Shown here in pieces: positions 9,294 to 18,340 of a DNA stretch of 50,012 nucleotides. A program made the translations under genes and the position numbers. The first letter of the stretch is position 1, and each line of letters opens with the position of its first letter. The notes beneath the pieces are model-generated. The model saw only the letters and a list, made by a program, of their open reading frames with translations, made no database searches and was not told where the DNA came from. This DNA is from Candidatus Bipolaricaulota bacterium. GTDB lineage: Bacteria > Bipolaricaulota > Bipolaricaulia > M55B111. The stretch covers positions 1 to 50,012 of the forward strand of contig JAGXKX010000005.1 of NCBI GenBank assembly GCA_018335015.1, given 5' to 3'.

Positions 9294-11252
9294 TTGACTG
9301 AACCAAAGCAATGGGTCAAAGAAGACCCCGAAAAAGAGGACGTATTTTGGCCTACGGAGAAAATGAAGGAAAAAGCGTGGGTCTCGGACGAGTCCATCTA
9401 CGAAGAAGCCCTCGAGGACCCTCAGGGGTTCTGGGCAAAACACGCGGAAGAAGGTATAGACTGGTACGAGAAGTGGGACGAGGTCTACACTGAAGAACCT
9501 TACGACTACGAATGGTTCGTAGGTGGCAAGCTTAACCTCTGCTACAACGCGATCGACAGGCACGTGGAGAACGGAAAAGGAGACGAGGAAGCAATAATCT
9601 GGGAGCCCGAACCCACGGACCAGGAAACCGTTAGGTTGACTTACTCCGAACTTTTAGAAGAGGTTTCCAAATTTGCCAACGTTCTGGAAGGATTTGGAGT
9701 GGAAAAGGGAGATAGAGTCGGTATATATATGCCGATGATTCCGGAAGCGCTGATAGCAATGCTCGCCACGGCTCGAGTCGGAGCCGCACACAGCGTTGTT
9801 TTCTCCGCATTTAGTCCTGATTCTCTCAAAGATAGGCTCGAGGACGCGAATGCAAAAGTTCTGGTAACGGCGGACGGTTACTACAGGCGAGGAAAACCGC
9901 TGAACCTGAAGAAGAACGCCAACAAGGGCCTACAGGGAAGTCCCGTGGAAAACGTCGTCACAGTAAAGAGAACGGGAAAAGACGTTGAAATGCATGAAGG
10001 TAGAGACCACTGGTATCACGAACTGATGGAAGACGCCGACCCCGAGCACGAACCGGCAGTGATGAATAGCAGCGATCTCGCATTCATCCTTTACACGAGC
10101 GGAACAACCGGTAAGCCCAAAGGGGTAATGCACCACGTAGGTGGATACGCCGTACAGGCATACCTGACGGCAAAATGGAACTTTAACCTAAATGACGACG
10201 ACATCTTCTGGTGTACGGCCGATGTGGGCTGGATAACAGGCCATACTTATATCAACTATGGACCTCTCCTCAACGGCGTTACCACGGTCGTCTACGAAGG
10301 AGCACCCGACTATCCCGAATACGACCGGCTCTGGGAAATCGTAGAGGACGAAGGAGTTACCGGATTCTATACGGCACCAACTGCTATCAGGATGTTCATC
10401 AAACAAGGAACTAAATGGCCGGACAAGCACGATCTTTCCAGCTTGAGGGTACTGGGTACCGTTGGAGAACCGATAAATAAGGACGCCTGGATGTGGTACT
10501 TTGAGAACATCGGTGGTGGGCGTTGCCCCGTCGTAGATACCTGGTGGCAGACGGAAACTGGCGCGAACGTAATCAACGCACTACCGGGCATCGGGCCCTT
10601 CATCCCGACTTACGCCGGTAAACCATTCCCGGGAATCGACGCCGAACTTCTAGATACCGAAGGAAATCCCGTTGGAGTCGACGAAGGGGGGTATCTAACG
10701 ATCAGATCCCCGTTCCCGCCCAGTCTAATCAGAGGAGTCTACAAAAGGCCGGAAAAGTTCAAGGAAGAATACTGGAGCGAATACGGTCCGGAATACTACT
10801 TCACGAGTGACGGAGCCAGAAAGGACGAGGACGGAAACATCAGAATTACCGGTCGACTGGACGACGTAATGAATGTAGCCGGACACAGGCTGGCAACTGG
10901 CGAGGTGGAGAATGCACTTGGCAAACACGAGTCAGTCGCCGAACCAGCGGTCGTGTCCCGCCCTGACGAAGTGAAGGGAGAAGTTCCTGTGGCCTTTGTC
11001 ATGCTGGAAAAAGGTGCCGACATAGACGAAGAAACCCTACAGGAAGAACTTATCCAGCTGGTGGACGACACTATAGGACCGACAGCCCGTCCCGCCGACA
11101 TAATAATTGCAGATGAGGTTCCAAAGACGCGATCCGGTAAGATAATGCGTAGAATACTAAAGAGCCTTGTCAGGGGCGAAGACGTCGGAGATCTGACAAC
11201 GCTAAGAAATCCTGAAACCGTAGAAGAGCTGCAGGAAAAGCTTAGCGAGTAA
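9294..11252 (+). CDS. acs: Acetyl-CoA synthetase, AMP-forming
   Basis: 652 residues, normal length. It activates acetate to acetyl-CoA through acetyl-AMP. Visible are the P-loop-like [15 protein letters not shown] (about residue 265), [13 protein letters not shown], the acetate-pocket region [21 protein letters not shown], and [12 protein letters not shown] with the catalytic lysine at about 616, which is the acetylation site used by Pat enzymes. The initiator is TTG at 9294 with GGAGGG seven bases upstream. The gene lies 135 bases after the Pat-like fusion and 31 before the acetate carrier, an arrangement that suggests acetate assimilation under acetylation control. The sequence is very acidic, as in halophiles. 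Confidence 0.96.
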   Translation: MTEPKQWVKEDPEKEDVFWPTEKMKEKAWVSDESIYEEALEDPQGFWAKHAEEGIDWYEKWDEVYTEEPYDYEWFVGGKLNLCYNAIDRHVENGKGDEEAIIWEPEPTDQETVRLTYSELLEEVSKFANVLEGFGVEKGDRVGIYMPMIPEALIAMLATARVGAAHSVVFSAFSPDSLKDRLEDANAKVLVTADGYYRRGKPLNLKKNANKGLQGSPVENVVTVKRTGKDVEMHEGRDHWYHELMEDADPEHEPAVMNSSDLAFILYTSGTTGKPKGVMHHVGGYAVQAYLTAKWNFNLNDDDIFWCTADVGWITGHTYINYGPLLNGVTTVVYEGAPDYPEYDRLWEIVEDEGVTGFYTAPTAIRMFIKQGTKWPDKHDLSSLRVLGTVGEPINKDAWMWYFENIGGGRCPVVDTWWQTETGANVINALPGIGPFIPTYAGKPFPGIDAELLDTEGNPVGVDEGGYLTIRSPFPPSLIRGVYKRPEKFKEEYWSEYGPEYYFTSDGARKDEDGNIRITGRLDDVMNVAGHRLATGEVENALGKHESVAEPAVVSRPDEVKGEVPVAFVMLEKGADIDEETLQEELIQLVDDTIGPTARPADIIIADEVPKTRSGKIMRRILKSLVRGEDVGDLTTLRNPETVEELQEKLSE

Positions 11253-11283
11253 CTAAACTCGTCAAATTCACAAAACGGAGTGA

Positions 11284-11856
11284 TTGAACTTGGAGATCAA
11301 CGAAGACGTAGCCAATCCTGCACCTCTGGGTCTGGGAGGGTTCGCGTTATCAACTTTCATTCTTAATCTCGTTAATTCCGGCCTGGTAGCCGGGGGATCG
11401 CTTGGTATTGTCATGCCCATGGCGATAGCCTACGGCGGGCTAGCTCAACTGCTGGCCGGTATGTGGGAATTCAGGCGCAACAACATTTTTGGAGCTACGG
11501 CCTTTTCCTCTTTTGGAGCTTTCTGGATAGGCCTTGCTTCCTTCTTTTTCCTTGAGTGGGCAGGAATAATTACCGATGTACCCAAGGAAGGGATCGCAGT
11601 TGCTCTGATCGCCTGGGGAATATTTACGTTCTACATGACCATCGCGTCCCTGCGCGAGCCGAAGGCTATTATGTGGATATTTATCACCCTGACTATTTTA
11701 TTCTTCCTGCTCGCCTGGGGAGAATTTAACCCGACGATCGCTAGGATCGCTGGATACGAAGGCCTTTTATGCGCCTCGATAGCTTGGTATTCGTCTGCCG
11801 GCGTAATTATAAATACGATGTTCGGGAGAACTGTTCTTCCTCTGGGAGAACGGTAA
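11284..11856 (+). CDS. satP: Acetate uptake transporter, SatP/GPR1-FUN34-YaaH family
   Basis: 190 residues with six predicted transmembrane helices and the family signature NPAPLGL near residue 11. Members carry acetate or succinate into the cell with protons. The start is TTG 11284 with CGGAG before it. It closes the acetate block after acs and is followed by a strong terminator. The family assignment is firm; acetate as substrate is supported by the neighbours rather than by the protein alone. Confidence 0.92.
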   Translation: MNLEINEDVANPAPLGLGGFALSTFILNLVNSGLVAGGSLGIVMPMAIAYGGLAQLLAGMWEFRRNNIFGATAFSSFGAFWIGLASFFFLEWAGIITDVPKEGIAVALIAWGIFTFYMTIASLREPKAIMWIFITLTILFFLLAWGEFNPTIARIAGYEGLLCASIAWYSSAGVIINTMFGRTVLPLGER

Positions 11857-11886
11857 AAGTTACCCGACATAATTAACCAGTCATGG

Positions 11887-11920
11887 CCCCGGACCCGTCC
11901 AAAGGGTTCGGGGTTTTCTT
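11887..11920 (+). terminator. Rho-independent terminator of acetate block
   Basis: Ten-base-pair stem CCCCGGACCC / GGGTTCGGGG (one G-U pair), seven-base loop, followed by TTTTCTT. It lies 31 bases after the satP stop. Confidence 0.93.
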
Positions 11921-12036
11921 GATTTCTCCACTCTTAATAGACCATAATTTACTGAGTGCTTATGGTTTTTATCGGCTGCCATTCCATCGCTATGAATTTA
12001 CAGGATATTTAAAAATGATCAGTATCCAAATTAATT

Positions 12037-14652
12037 ATGTTTGATAAAGTAAAAAAGGCCGTAGACTGGGTTTTTGGGCAGACCAACGATCAGAAGCTAT
12101 CCAGGCTCCGAAATTACGTCGACCGGGTAAACGACCTCGAGGACGAAGTAGCTGATCTATCGACGGAAGAAATGAGGAAAAAGACCAAGGAATTCAGGGA
12201 GAGAATTTCTTCCGGAACGGACACGGACGAACTGATACCGGAAACTTTTGCCCTGGTGCGGGAAGCCGCCAAGAGAGAAACGGGAATGAGACCTTACGAC
12301 GTGCAGATCATCGGAGGGGTGGCTTTGCACCAGAGAAGAATAGCGGAGATGGCAACGGGGGAAGGAAAAACCCTCGTCGCCACCATGCCCGCCTATCTAA
12401 ATGGCCTTACCGGTCAGGTCCACATCGCCACGGTCAACGATTACCTGGCACAGCGAGACAGAAACTGGATGGGACCAATATACGAGACTCTCGGCCTGGA
12501 CGTATCGGTAATCCAGGAAGATATGGACGTAGAAGCCAGGAAAAAGGCCTACGAAGCTGATATAGTCTACGGCACGGCAAACCAGTTCGGGTTCGACTAC
12601 CTGAGAGACAACATGGTCATCTCGCGGGACCAACGGGTAGGGGCCAATCGGGATTTCGCGATAATCGACGAGATCGACAGCATATTGATAGACGAAGCCC
12701 GAACCCCGCTTATAATTTCCGGCTCCACCGAAGAATCCACCAAGCTATACAAGAGGTTTGCCCGACTGGCGCCGAGATTTGAGAAGGGCCAGGATTACGA
12801 AGTCGACGAAAAAAATCAGTCAATATCCCTCACCGACGAAGGGGCAAACAGAGCAGAAAATTTCCTGCATCTCGACGACCTTTACTCCCCCGAAAATATC
12901 ACCATGCTCCACCACCTCAAGACGTCGCTGAAAGCCGAGGAATTCTTCCAGAAAGACGAGGACTATATAATTCAGGACGGGGGGGTAGTCCTTGTGGACG
13001 AATTTACCGGCAGGTTGATGCCTGACAGGAGATTGTCAGAGGGTTTACACCAGGCAATAGAAGCAAAAGAAGGTATGATGGTCCAGAAAGAGAACCAGAC
13101 CTTCGCCCAGGTAACCCTGCAGAACTTCTTTCTCCTTTATGACGGGTTAAGCGGAATGACGGGAACGGCAAAAACCGAGGAAGACGAGTTCGAAGACATC
13201 TACGATCTCGACGTAGTTGTGGTCCCAACAAACGAACCTTTAAGAAGGGATCATAAGCCCGACGTAATCTTTAAGACCAAAAAAGCCAAGTACGAAGCAG
13301 TTGCCGAGGAGGTCGAAAGGCTCCACGAAATAGGCCGGCCCGTCCTGGTCGGGACGAATGCTATTGAAAAATCCGAAAGGTTAAGTTCTCTCCTGGATAA
13401 ACGCGGGGTGCCTCACGAGGTCTTGAACGCTAAAAACCACGCCCGTGAGGCCGAAATAATAAAGGACGCCGGTCAACCCGGTGCTATAACGATAGCGACC
13501 AACATGGCGGGAAGGGGAACGGATATAAAACTTGGAGAAGGAGTTGCCGAACTTGGCGGACTCCACGTGCTCGGGACTCAGAGGCACGAAAGTCGCAGAA
13601 TCGATAACCAGCTTCGTGGCCGGGCTGGAAGACAGGGTGATCCTGGATCCTCCCAGTTTTACCTTTCCCTCGAAGACGACCTCCTCAGAATATTCGGTGG
13701 CGACAGAATCGATTCTATAATGGATAAAGTAGGCATGGAAGACGGGGAAGCCATCGAACATCAATTATTAACCAAGGCTATCAGGCGGGCCCAGAAGAAG
13801 GTCGAAGGAATAAACTACGAAAGACGCAAGAACGTTTTAAAGTACGACAAGGTACTCGCCCAGCAAAGAGAAGCTATCTATAGTCTGCGTGATCACTTCG
13901 TCCTAACCGAGGAAGGTAGCAGCTGGGAAGAAATAGACAGTTACCTGCAACCCGTCCTGACGGATTTTTCGGAAGACCTTCTCGAACAGTACGGCCTGGA
14001 GGACGGAGGTGAAGAAGAAAGACTTGAAGACCTGGAGAACGAACTGGCCGAGTTTCAAAATTATTCACCGGCAGAGGAGCTGTCGGAAAATAGCCAGAGC
14101 CTGGAGGACTCCGTAAGGGATATCGTAGGATCAAACTGGGAAAATCAACTGGAGAAGTTTAAAAACACTAACCAGGTTAGCCCGGAACTGATAAAATCAA
14201 TAATAATAAAGGTTATCGACAGGGAATGGCGCCAGCATCTTTACGTTATCGACGATCTGAAAGCCGGAGTGGGCTGGTCGTCCTACGGCGGCAAGGATCC
14301 GCTGGTCGAGTTTAAACGGGAGTCTTTCCGCCTATTTCAGGACATGAGACGGGAGTTAAGGCGGGAGATAGTCGAACTCCTGGTGAAGTCTCGAATAGAT
14401 ATTAAAGGTGGCGAAAAACCGGTTGAATCGGAAGTAGATACCTCAAAATTCAATTTCCAGGCGAACCAGGGGAGTTCGGGCCTGCCCGAAAAACAATCCG
14501 GAGACGGTAAGGCTTCTTCCTCATCAAAAGCTAAACCCGACACCTCATCTCAAGGGGAGCAGCGAATAGTGGAAGACGAACCGGGCAGAAACGATCCCTG
14601 TCCCTGCGGAAGCGGAAAGAAATATAAGTACTGCTGTGGCGCAAAAGATTGA
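12037..14652 (+). CDS. secA: Preprotein translocase ATPase SecA
   Basis: 871 residues. SecA drives Sec-dependent export by ATP hydrolysis at the SecYEG channel. It shows Walker A ATGEGKT (about residue 105), the DEAD-type IDEIDSILIDEARTPLIISG region, TNMAGRGTDIKL and QLRGRAGRQGDPG helicase motifs, and the C-terminal zinc-binding CPCGSGKKYKYCCG used for SecB or lipid contact. A low-complexity linker rich in Ser, Lys and Gly precedes the zinc motif. The ATG has no evident SD. The gene stands alone between a terminator and a new promoter, so it is probably monocistronic. Confidence 0.98.
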   Translation: MFDKVKKAVDWVFGQTNDQKLSRLRNYVDRVNDLEDEVADLSTEEMRKKTKEFRERISSGTDTDELIPETFALVREAAKRETGMRPYDVQIIGGVALHQRRIAEMATGEGKTLVATMPAYLNGLTGQVHIATVNDYLAQRDRNWMGPIYETLGLDVSVIQEDMDVEARKKAYEADIVYGTANQFGFDYLRDNMVISRDQRVGANRDFAIIDEIDSILIDEARTPLIISGSTEESTKLYKRFARLAPRFEKGQDYEVDEKNQSISLTDEGANRAENFLHLDDLYSPENITMLHHLKTSLKAEEFFQKDEDYIIQDGGVVLVDEFTGRLMPDRRLSEGLHQAIEAKEGMMVQKENQTFAQVTLQNFFLLYDGLSGMTGTAKTEEDEFEDIYDLDVVVVPTNEPLRRDHKPDVIFKTKKAKYEAVAEEVERLHEIGRPVLVGTNAIEKSERLSSLLDKRGVPHEVLNAKNHAREAEIIKDAGQPGAITIATNMAGRGTDIKLGEGVAELGGLHVLGTQRHESRRIDNQLRGRAGRQGDPGSSQFYLSLEDDLLRIFGGDRIDSIMDKVGMEDGEAIEHQLLTKAIRRAQKKVEGINYERRKNVLKYDKVLAQQREAIYSLRDHFVLTEEGSSWEEIDSYLQPVLTDFSEDLLEQYGLEDGGEEERLEDLENELAEFQNYSPAEELSENSQSLEDSVRDIVGSNWENQLEKFKNTNQVSPELIKSIIIKVIDREWRQHLYVIDDLKAGVGWSSYGGKDPLVEFKRESFRLFQDMRRELRREIVELLVKSRIDIKGGEKPVESEVDTSKFNFQANQGSSGLPEKQSGDGKASSSSKAKPDTSSQGEQRIVEDEPGRNDPCPCGSGKKYKYCCGAKD

Positions 14653-14672
14653 TTTTTCTACCCACAATTTTA

Positions 14673-14700
14673 TTGAATTATCACTAATTCCGGTTATAAT
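14673..14700 (+). promoter_or_regulatory. Promoter of the 31-residue peptide gene
   Basis: TTGAAT at 14673-14678 and a perfect TATAAT at 14695-14700, spacer 16. Transcription would begin about 14707, leaving a 30-base leader that contains the strong SD TAAGGAGGTG. Confidence 0.7.
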
Positions 14701-14737
14701 AATGTTAACCATAAGAATCTTAAGGAGGTGCTTTTTT

Positions 14738-14833
14738 ATGGATCCTGTAACAGCAAGTTGGTTTGTACTTGGGTTTTTCTGGTCTCTCTGGGCGGCTGCT
14801 TTCCTCTCATTCATGGGATGCGGGGTTTGTTAA
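14738..14833 (+). CDS. 31-residue hydrophobic small protein, unknown
   Basis: ATG 14738 has an excellent SD (AAGGAGGTG, seven bases away) and its own promoter, so a real small gene is likely even though it is below the usual size cut-off. The peptide begins MDPVTASWF, has a single Trp/Phe/Ala-rich membrane-spanning segment (about residues 6-26) and ends in MGCGVC, two cysteines at the extreme C-terminus. It could be a small membrane regulator or a metal or thiol-linked peptide; no family was recognised. It lies between secA and an unknown exported protein, and may be cotranscribed with the latter (41 bases apart). Confidence 0.65.
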   Translation: MDPVTASWFVLGFFWSLWAAAFLSFMGCGVC

Positions 14834-14874
14834 CCAGTTCCAGAAACGAAAGACGCCGTTAACAGGTGATTTGA

Positions 14875-15651
14875 TTGTCTAAGAAGACTGTATTGTACAT
14901 AGGGGTAGTGTTAATTATTGCCCTGTTTTTCCTGGCTAATTCTGCAGCAGGGGAGAAGATAGAGGATAAGTTGTCCAGGATTGTCAGGTTAGAGCTTGGC
15001 CTTGACTCGGAAATATATCAGGTTATCGAGACGGAGTATCAGGGAGAAAAGGTCGTTCTGGTCGTTATTTTCGGAAACGAAAAGGCGTATAACAGTTCTC
15101 TGGGTTCCGATATAAAATCGGCTCTGAGAAAGCACCAAGGTGAAACACCGGTCGCGGTCTCAGCATTGACCAGAAATAAAGACGTAAGCTTTAGACCTTA
15201 CGCCCTGAGAATTATTCAAAACGGTCAGACTTCCCAGGCAAATCAGGTAATTGGAATAACGAATGGCTTTGCAGAAGGAAGGATGCCTGAAAAAGTTCCG
15301 ATCGAAGGCAAGGTTTTCTGGGGAAGTAAAGGACTCATCACTCTGGGAAGTTCGTTTGATTCAACCACCTCTTTTAAAATAAAATACGGCACTACAAGTG
15401 CCAGCTTTGCCCTGGGATCTACCGGAACAACACAGGAAGAGCAGGAAATAGGCGAGATATCAGGGGAGAACGAGAAGGCCGAGTTGGAGAACGAGAAGAC
15501 CGAGATGGAAGGTTATGAAGATGGCAATGTTTCCGAGGGAAAAACCGAAAACTCCCCCCCTGTCAGCAACAAGAGTTCTAAATCCGGGCAGGGTTTAGCT
15601 CTTCTGGCTCAATTTGGAACCCTGTTAGCAATTACACTTTCTCTTCTGTGA
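14875..15651 (+). CDS. Exported protein of unknown function with C-terminal hydrophobic tail
   Basis: 258 residues. TTG start with AGGTGAT just upstream. An N-terminal signal or anchor (about 5-24, YIGVVLIIALFFLANSA) leads to an extracytoplasmic domain of about 160 residues of unrecognised fold, then a low-complexity Glu/Lys/Asn stretch with a near repeat (ENEKAELENEKTEMEG), a Ser-rich linker and a hydrophobic C-terminus (about 238-258). This layout resembles proteins held at the membrane by both ends. It follows the 31-residue peptide and ends before a bidirectional hairpin. I recognise no family. Confidence 0.75.
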   Translation: MSKKTVLYIGVVLIIALFFLANSAAGEKIEDKLSRIVRLELGLDSEIYQVIETEYQGEKVVLVVIFGNEKAYNSSLGSDIKSALRKHQGETPVAVSALTRNKDVSFRPYALRIIQNGQTSQANQVIGITNGFAEGRMPEKVPIEGKVFWGSKGLITLGSSFDSTTSFKIKYGTTSASFALGSTGTTQEEQEIGEISGENEKAELENEKTEMEGYEDGNVSEGKTENSPPVSNKSSKSGQGLALLAQFGTLLAITLSLL

Positions 15652-15691
15652 TAGAAAGTAGCCAGGTTAGAGATAACAGTTACAAATACTA

Positions 15692-15723
15692 ACTGGGGCA
15701 GGCGATTCGAGTCCTGCCCCAGT
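15692..15723. terminator. Hairpin between convergent genes, likely bidirectional terminator
   Basis: Perfect 11-base-pair stem ACTGGGGCAGG / CCTGCCCCAGT with a ten-base loop, midway between the convergent exported-protein gene and gcvH. The tails are only modestly U-rich on either strand. Confidence 0.7.
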
Positions 15724-15744
15724 AACAATTTTACGGCTTTATAG

Positions 15745-16125
15745 TTAAGCTTCTTCTTTTAAATCTTCGTATTCGGACTCATCCATCAGAGATTCTAGTT
15801 CCGTTTCATCCTTCATATCCAGTTTTACAAGCCAGCCCGACTCAAACGGAGATTCGTTTATCTTCTCCGGCTCACCCTCGAGGGATTCATTGACTTCCGT
15901 TACCACACCGCCAATCGGTGCCTCAACGTCAGAAACCGACTTTACTGATTCGATAACGACAATTTCCTCTCCCTGTGAGTACTCTTCCCCCGGATCAGGT
16001 AACTCGACAAACACTATATCCCCCAGCTGTTTCTGAGCAAAGTCGGTCACGCCAACGGTGACTGTCCGGCCTTCTATCCTTACCCAGTCATGATTCTCAG
16101 TATATTTCATATCTTCTTCGGCCAT
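15745..16125 (-). CDS. gcvH: Glycine cleavage system H protein
   Basis: 126 residues. The H protein shuttles the aminomethyl group on lipoate between P, T and L proteins. The lipoylation site is the Lys at about 62 in IESVKSVSDV, and the N-terminal YTENHDWVRIEG is typical. The C-terminal tail is extremely acidic. ATG with AGGAGGT before it. It is transcribed alone, some 20 kb from the gcvPA-gcvPB genes, its partners in this window. No gcvT or gcvL is present nearby. Confidence 0.97.
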   Translation of the reverse strand: MAEEDMKYTENHDWVRIEGRTVTVGVTDFAQKQLGDIVFVELPDPGEEYSQGEEIVVIESVKSVSDVEAPIGGVVTEVNESLEGEPEKINESPFESGWLVKLDMKDETELESLMDESEYEDLKEEA

Positions 16126-16146
16126 AATACCTCCTCTTTATTGATC

Positions 16147-16174
16147 ATTGTAGTTAATAGTAGACCTGATGCAA
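16147..16174 (-). promoter_or_regulatory. Promoter of gcvH
   Basis: On the minus strand TTGCAT (16174-16169), 16-base spacer, TACAAT (16152-16147), ending 21 bases upstream of the gcvH ATG. Confidence 0.55.
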
Positions 16175-16229
16175 CTTCTTAACCAGCTAAAACCCTTCAC
16201 CCGATTATTGTCGAGAAACCCAGTTTTCA

Positions 16230-16258
16230 TTGCAACCAAGAAACCGATTAATTATATT
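16230..16258 (+). promoter_or_regulatory. Promoter of glmU-prs-rplY with very short leader
   Basis: TTGCAA at 16230-16235, 17-base spacer, TATATT at 16253-16258. The glmU ATG is at 16273, so the leader would be only about eight bases. Confidence 0.6.
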
Positions 16259-16272
16259 TAATCGGTGAAATC

Positions 16273-17274
16273 ATGGATTTCGTAATTCTTGCAGCGGGAA
16301 AAGGGACCCGCATGAATTCGTCAAAACCGAAGGTACTACATGAAATTGGTGGAAGGTCTTTAATTGAACATTTACTGGAATCAATCGATCCCTTAGAATT
16401 ATCTCGCGTTATCGTAGTAGTCGGATACAAGGGGAGATTAGTTAGAAACTCGCTGGCGGGCCGGGATATTGACTTTGCGGTACAGGAAGACCAGAGAGGC
16501 ACGGCTCACGCTCTCCAGCGGGCAAAAGATAAAATCGAGAGTGACGCTTTTCTGGTCGCTCCCGGGGATCTTCCTTTAGTAAAAACCTCTTCACTGGAAA
16601 CGTTTATAGAGTTTGCAAATAATAAAAAAGCAGATCTTGCGCTCCTGACGGTCAAAAGGGACGATCCCACCGGCTATGGCAGGATCGTAAGGTCTGAAAC
16701 CGGCGGTATAGAAGAAATAATCGAGGAACAGGACGCCGACGAGGAAGAGAAAAAAATAAAAGAAATCAACGCGGGAATCTACTTCATGCATAACCGGGAA
16801 GATTTATGGCAGGAACTTGATTCGATAGGTACGGCAAACGCTCAGGGCGAGTACTACTTAACCGACCTGGTAAAACGCTTCGCTAACAGAGGGAAAAAGG
16901 GCGCGGGGTTCGAGGCGGAAGAGCCGAAAGAATTCCTTGGGGTAAATACAAGAAAAGATCTCGTATTTGCGGGAAACGCACTTAACCGGAGGAAAGTACA
17001 CTCGTTACTTGAGTCGGGAGTCACCTTAGTTGACCCGGAATTGACGGTTATCGAGAGTAAAGTTAGCATAGGCCAGGATACAATTATAGAGCCTTTCACT
17101 ATAATCAAAGGAGAGACCTCAATCGGTCCAAACGCCCAAATAGGTCCCCACGTGGAAATCGTCGATAGTGAGGTCGGCCAGGGAGCAGAGCTAAGTCATG
17201 CAGTTGTAAAAAGTGCCTCAGTCCGAGAAAACAGCTCGGTCGAGCCGTTTAGTTTTCTTGGACCTAATAGATGA
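16273..17274 (+). CDS. glmU: GlmU-type UDP-GlcNAc pyrophosphorylase lacking the acetyltransferase half
   Basis: 333 residues, against about 450-460 for bifunctional GlmU. The uridylyltransferase domain is intact: LAAGKGTRMNSSKPKVLHEI at the start, AVQEDQRGTAHAL, and NAGIYFM. The left-handed beta-helix begins (about residues 245-333) but stops at EPFSFLGPNR, just where the acetyl-CoA and glucosamine-1-phosphate binding residues of the acetyltransferase should follow. There are only 60 bases before prs and no continuation in another frame, so this is not a simple frameshift. The order glmU-prs-ctc is that of Firmicutes, which marks this as the genuine glmU locus. Confidence 0.88.
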   Translation: MDFVILAAGKGTRMNSSKPKVLHEIGGRSLIEHLLESIDPLELSRVIVVVGYKGRLVRNSLAGRDIDFAVQEDQRGTAHALQRAKDKIESDAFLVAPGDLPLVKTSSLETFIEFANNKKADLALLTVKRDDPTGYGRIVRSETGGIEEIIEEQDADEEEKKIKEINAGIYFMHNREDLWQELDSIGTANAQGEYYLTDLVKRFANRGKKGAGFEAEEPKEFLGVNTRKDLVFAGNALNRRKVHSLLESGVTLVDPELTVIESKVSIGQDTIIEPFTIIKGETSIGPNAQIGPHVEIVDSEVGQGAELSHAVVKSASVRENSSVEPFSFLGPNR

Positions 17275-17334
17275 CTAAGCTCCATACTAATTCCGAAGAT
17301 AGGTTCAAAAACCAAATAAACTGAGGAGATAAAA

Positions 17335-18282
17335 TTGCAGGATCTTAAAATAATTGCGGGAAATTCAAACCCCGAGCTGGCTCAAGAAATTGTTTCTAAC
17401 CTGGACAAAAAGTTAACCGAAGCTTCAGTAGACAGGTTTCCGGACGGAGAAATACACGTCCACATACAAGAGACGGTAAGGGGAGCGTCGGTTTTCGTCG
17501 TCCAGTCCATATCGCCTCCCGTGAACGAAAATCTCGTGGAATTGCTTCTGATAATCGACGCGCTAAAGAGGGCTTCGGCGAAACAAATAGCGGCCGTCAT
17601 TCCCTACTACGGCTATGCCCGTCAGGACAGAAAGCAGACTGGCAGGGTTCCGATTAGTGCAAAGCTGGTTGCAAATATCATATCCACTGCCGGAGCGGAC
17701 CGTATCTTAACGGTAGATCTGCACGCAGGTCAGATACAGGGCTTCTTCGACATCCCAGTAGATAACCTTCGAGGGGATCCGGTTCTGGCAAATAACCTCA
17801 CCGACGAGGTCTCCTCCGAAGGGGGCGTAGTAGTCAGTCCAGACGTTGGAGGGGCAAAAAGGGCAAGAAAAGTATCTCAAAAACTGAACCTACCCCTTGC
17901 CATAGTAGAGAAGAAAAGGGATAGACAGGACGGAGGTGTGAAGGTCTTAAACCTGATTGGCGAAGTTGAATCCAAGCGGTGTCTGATTGTAGATGACATA
18001 ATAAGTACGGCGGGGACTTTAACGGAGGTGGCGGAGATACTGGCAGAAAGAGGGGCAAGCCATATAGAAGCTATATGCACACACGGTATTTTCGCCGAGG
18101 ACGCCCTGGAATACATCGAAGAGTCTCCAATAAACTCCGTCACCGTGACGAATACGATTAAAAACTCTGACGCGGAAAAAGTCGACTTTATCAACCACAT
18201 CTCCATGGGAGATTTATTCGCCCGAACGATAAAACGTATATACGAGGAAAAATCGGTGTCGACTTTGTTCCCCCATTCCTAA
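17335..18282 (+). CDS. prs: Ribose-phosphate pyrophosphokinase (PRPP synthase)
   Basis: 315 residues, standard length. It makes PRPP from ribose 5-phosphate and ATP for nucleotide, NAD and amino acid synthesis. Motifs include RQDRKQTGR (ATP binding flexible loop region), the metal-binding DLHAGQIQGFFDIP, and the PRPP-binding CLIVDDIISTAGT near residues 217-229. TTG start at 17335 with GAGGAG upstream. It lies between glmU and rplY in a conserved gene order. Confidence 0.97.
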   Translation: MQDLKIIAGNSNPELAQEIVSNLDKKLTEASVDRFPDGEIHVHIQETVRGASVFVVQSISPPVNENLVELLLIIDALKRASAKQIAAVIPYYGYARQDRKQTGRVPISAKLVANIISTAGADRILTVDLHAGQIQGFFDIPVDNLRGDPVLANNLTDEVSSEGGVVVSPDVGGAKRARKVSQKLNLPLAIVEKKRDRQDGGVKVLNLIGEVESKRCLIVDDIISTAGTLTEVAEILAERGASHIEAICTHGIFAEDALEYIEESPINSVTVTNTIKNSDAEKVDFINHISMGDLFARTIKRIYEEKSVSTLFPHS

Positions 18283-18340
18283 TATAATTGTTTAAAGTAA
18301 GACGGACTTAGAAATAGAAATTCAAAGAAAGGTGATATTG

